NCBI GenBank assembly: GCA_946481355.1 | Contig: CAMLNH010000015.1 | Span: forward strand, 1 to 16,204 | Length of the DNA: 16,204 bases | Direction: 5' to 3' | DNA from: an uncultured Curvibacter sp. | Lineage (GTDB): Bacteria > Pseudomonadota > Gammaproteobacteria > Burkholderiales > Burkholderiaceae | Part shown: positions 14,820 to 16,204 of the stretch, piece by piece | Position numbering within the stretch: position 1 is the first letter of the stretch | Layout: each line of letters begins with the position of its first letter | Program-made: the position numbers and the translations under genes | Notes under the pieces: model-generated | Databases searched by the model: none | The model's input: the letters and a program-made list of their open reading frames with translations, nothing else | Told to the model about the DNA's origin: nothing

Positions 14820-15629
14820 TCAGGCGTCGAGTGCGCGCACGCCCAGGTAGAGGCTGAGGAAGTCCTGTCCATGGCGGTCGATGCCGGCCGCCACATGGCC
14901 CAGCGGCAGTTCGGCGTGCTCTTGCAGCAGCGTCTCCAGTGTCCCGGTGGGCACCGTCAGGCTCTGACCGAGCTGGCGCAGCAGGCCGGCCACGTCGACC
15001 AGTCGCAAGCCCGTCTGGTAGAGGTTGATGTCACAGGAGTGGCGCGCGCTGCCGGCCTCCTGCGCTTCCAGGTAGAGCATGGGCGCGCGTGGTGCGCGTG
15101 CGCTGCCGCGCTGCACCAGGGCATTGGCCGTGCCGAGCGCCAGGCTGTGCCGGCCCGGCGGATGCAGGGTCTGGATGCGCTGGACGATGGCGTAGGCCGT
15201 CCACTGGGGGTGCAGATGGTATTCGGCCTGCGCGTAGGTCTGGGTACCGGCCTGCCATTTGATGCCGTAGTGCAGCAGTGCAGGCTCCGGGCCCAGCGTG
15301 CCGGCCTGCATGCTGGCGCGGATGGGCTCCCAGAATTCCAGATAGGCCTTGAAGAGCACCCGGCCTTCGCCGGCCTCGACACTGAGCCCCACGGTGCTCG
15401 CAACGCTTGCACGCTCGCGCAACGTATCGGCGGCGGGCTGGGGCAGGTCCTGGGTCTGTTGCAGCCAGTCGATGAAATGCGCGACGGGGAAATCACGCAC
15501 CTGCCAGCCGAGCAGCAGCCGGTCATCAAGCAATTGACCGGGTCGCAGCTTGAACGACAGCTCCTGACCGAAGGGCAGGCCCAGGGCCAGGGCTCTCTGG
15601 AGCAGAAGGTCTGAGGCTGTGTTTGGCAT
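14820..15629 (-). CDS. Unrecognised protein of 269 residues
   Basis: I do not recognise this gene with confidence. The ATG at 15629 is preceded by GAGGA at suitable spacing, and codon use matches the neighbours. The protein has no signal peptide and no membrane segment. Several strand-like stretches recur (GRVLFKAYLEFW, HYGIKWQAGTQTYAQAEYHL, CDINLYQTGLRLVDV, GIDRHGQDFLSLYLGVR), separated by helices. This pattern vaguely recalls the alternating layout of ABBA-barrel aromatic prenyltransferases, but I see no diagnostic motif and the idea is weak. It is convergent with the kinase-cyclase gene (7 bases between stops) and divergent from the LEPR-XLL gene, with which it shares a 283-base control region. 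It may therefore serve the large surface protein or be co-regulated with it. Confidence 0.75.
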   Translation of the reverse strand: MPNTASDLLLQRALALGLPFGQELSFKLRPGQLLDDRLLLGWQVRDFPVAHFIDWLQQTQDLPQPAADTLRERASVASTVGLSVEAGEGRVLFKAYLEFWEPIRASMQAGTLGPEPALLHYGIKWQAGTQTYAQAEYHLHPQWTAYAIVQRIQTLHPPGRHSLALGTANALVQRGSARAPRAPMLYLEAQEAGSARHSCDINLYQTGLRLVDVAGLLRQLGQSLTVPTGTLETLLQEHAELPLGHVAAGIDRHGQDFLSLYLGVRALDA

Positions 15630-15912
15630 GTGTATTCCTCACAGTTTTTAACAACTCGTAAATCTTTTACACATTTAGTTACATGTGCCCGACTCAATGC
15701 GTATACGGAAATATGAGGATAAGGACAGGCGCTCTTACCGTTCGTCAGTTGCCTCCAGATCCATTCGCGCGCAGCCCTGCAAACGCTTGTGCTGTCACAT
15801 TCTTCTTCAAATAATCGCGCGAAGTTGGGGGTAACAGTTCGTATCTCTTGTTTCTACCAGATCGTTTCCGGTCGGTAGGGGAGCGCACTGCTCTGCCCTC
15901 GAAGGAGGAGCC
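15630..15912. promoter_or_regulatory. Divergent control region between the 269-residue protein and the LEPR-XLL gene
   Basis: This is the longest gene-free stretch, and it is clearly richer in A and T than the rest of the window near 15640-15720. It holds a short palindrome GTAAA-TCT-TTTAC (15658-15670) and ACATGT (15681-15686), placed to act on the minus-strand gene. A possible plus-strand promoter has TTGTGC at 15787-15792 and AATAAT at 15810-15815, spaced 17 bases. It would give a leader of about 90 bases. I considered a riboswitch in that leader and see no recognisable one. Confidence 0.35.
15903..15909 (+). promoter_or_regulatory. Strong ribosome binding site that fixes the LEPR-XLL start
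   Basis: AGGAGGA at 15903-15909, inside GAAGGAGGAGCC, lies just before the ATG at 15913. It makes this start much stronger than the internal in-frame ATG at 16069. Confidence 0.65.
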
Positions 15913-16204
15913 ATGTTGCAGTCTCTGCGCGCGCTTTCCCGTCTGGTGCCTACGCGGCTCACGCGTATGCTGCATCAGGCCTTTGGCCGGTCTACCGCGG
16001 CTCCGGGCCTCACACCTCACAAACCTCGCCATACACGGCGCGCGCCTCACAAACGCGCGCCGTTTTCCATGGAGGCGGTCGAGCCGCGTCTGCTGCTCTC
16101 GGCTGACATCAGCTATGCCATCGCGCCGGGCAGCAACAGCTATGTGCTCAACGCCTACGACAGCGGCGGGGGTGACATCCGCATCCGGCTCCAGACCTCC
16201 AACC
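15913..16204 (+). CDS. N-terminus of a LEPR-XLL domain surface protein, partial (runs off the window)
   Basis: Ninety-seven residues are visible. A basic leader of about 52 residues, rich in Arg, Lys and His (for example HKPRHTRRAPHKRAP), precedes MEAVEPRLLLSADISYAI at about residue 53. The EPRLLLSAD block is the hallmark of the LEPR-XLL N-terminal domain, found at the start of very long repetitive secreted or outer-membrane proteins (adhesins, Ca-binding repeat proteins) in Proteobacteria and Planctomycetes. Residues after it (NSYVLNAYDSGGGDIRIRLQ) look like the beginning of beta-rich repeat material. The motif takes the place of an ordinary signal peptide in that family. Full length, repeats and any secretion genes lie beyond 16204. 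A terminator-like hairpin sits within the leader-coding part. Confidence 0.8.
   Translation, partial: MLQSLRALSRLVPTRLTRMLHQAFGRSTAAPGLTPHKPRHTRRAPHKRAPFSMEAVEPRLLLSADISYAIAPGSNSYVLNAYDSGGGDIRIRLQTSN
16035..16066 (+). terminator. Terminator-like hairpin inside the LEPR-XLL coding region
   Basis: ACGGCGCGCG (16035-16044) pairs perfectly with CGCGCGCCGT (16054-16063) over a 9-base loop CCTCACAAA and is followed at once by TTT. This is the shape of an intrinsic terminator with a short T tract. It lies within the coding frame, 3 bases before the in-frame ATG at 16069. It could attenuate transcription of the long gene or may simply reflect the Arg/Ala-rich leader codons. Confidence 0.4.

Noticed and set aside
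15820..15912. Possible riboswitch in the LEPR-XLL leader (for example a cyclic di-GMP type)
   Set aside because: The region has some pairing potential but none of the conserved GEMM-type blocks could be identified.
15745..16050. Open frame of 101 codons on the minus strand across the start of the LEPR-XLL gene
   Set aside because: It is arginine-rich, lacks a ribosome binding site, and conflicts with the plus-strand start that has AGGAGGA and a conserved motif.
1..16204. Mobile element, CRISPR array, tRNA or rRNA
   Set aside because: No transposase or integrase motifs, no regularly spaced repeats, and no tRNA or rRNA signatures were seen on either strand.

Overview
The window looks like chromosomal DNA of a GC-rich betaproteobacterium, most likely of the Comamonadaceae (Burkholderiales). 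The grounds are high-GC codon use, the match of mutS, uppP, gpx and kup products to that group's style, a short GCTAT/ATAGC hairpin of a kind I recall as frequent in that family, and a LEPR-XLL type surface protein. I see no insertion sequence, phage gene, CRISPR array, tRNA or rRNA. Genes are tightly packed and the longest gene-free stretch is about 283 bases.

Layout. (1) 1-2600: the tail of a MacB/FtsX-type ABC permease; a convergent peroxiredoxin-like gene on the minus strand; a divergent TetR-family repressor sharing one short promoter region with a perfect 11-bp palindrome; then a cupin gene and a membrane-anchored alpha/beta hydrolase joined by an ATGA overlap. (2) 2601-6794: a potassium module made of a shortened KdpD-like sensor kinase, a KdpE-like response regulator (ATGA overlap) and the Kup potassium transporter. 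An almost identical 18-bp element, itself an 11-bp-spaced direct repeat, precedes both the sensor gene and kup. This looks like the regulator's own binding site and is the most distinctive regulatory find here. (3) 6795-8199: uppP, whose GTG start lies in one arm of a perfect 8-bp inverted repeat, then a Cys-type glutathione peroxidase. (4) 8212-11657, minus strand: mutS followed 5 bases later by an alpha/beta hydrolase.

(5) 11794-14812: a signalling pair. The first gene encodes a membrane protein with a haem-binding DUF3365-like periplasmic domain (CLSCH) and a HAMP domain but no output domain. The second encodes a soluble Ser/Thr kinase fused to a class III nucleotidyl-cyclase domain and to two copies of a small helical domain. 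I infer that the first senses haem redox state or a ligand and passes the signal to the second. (6) 14820-15629: an unrecognised 269-residue protein on the minus strand. (7) 15630-16204: an AT-richer divergent promoter region and the start of a LEPR-XLL protein that runs off the window; its early coding region holds a strong terminator-like hairpin.

Conserved genes (mutS, kup, uppP, gpx, the two-component pair) are assigned with confidence. Regulatory sites come from reading by eye and are untested. Family names not backed by a clear motif are marked as uncertain.
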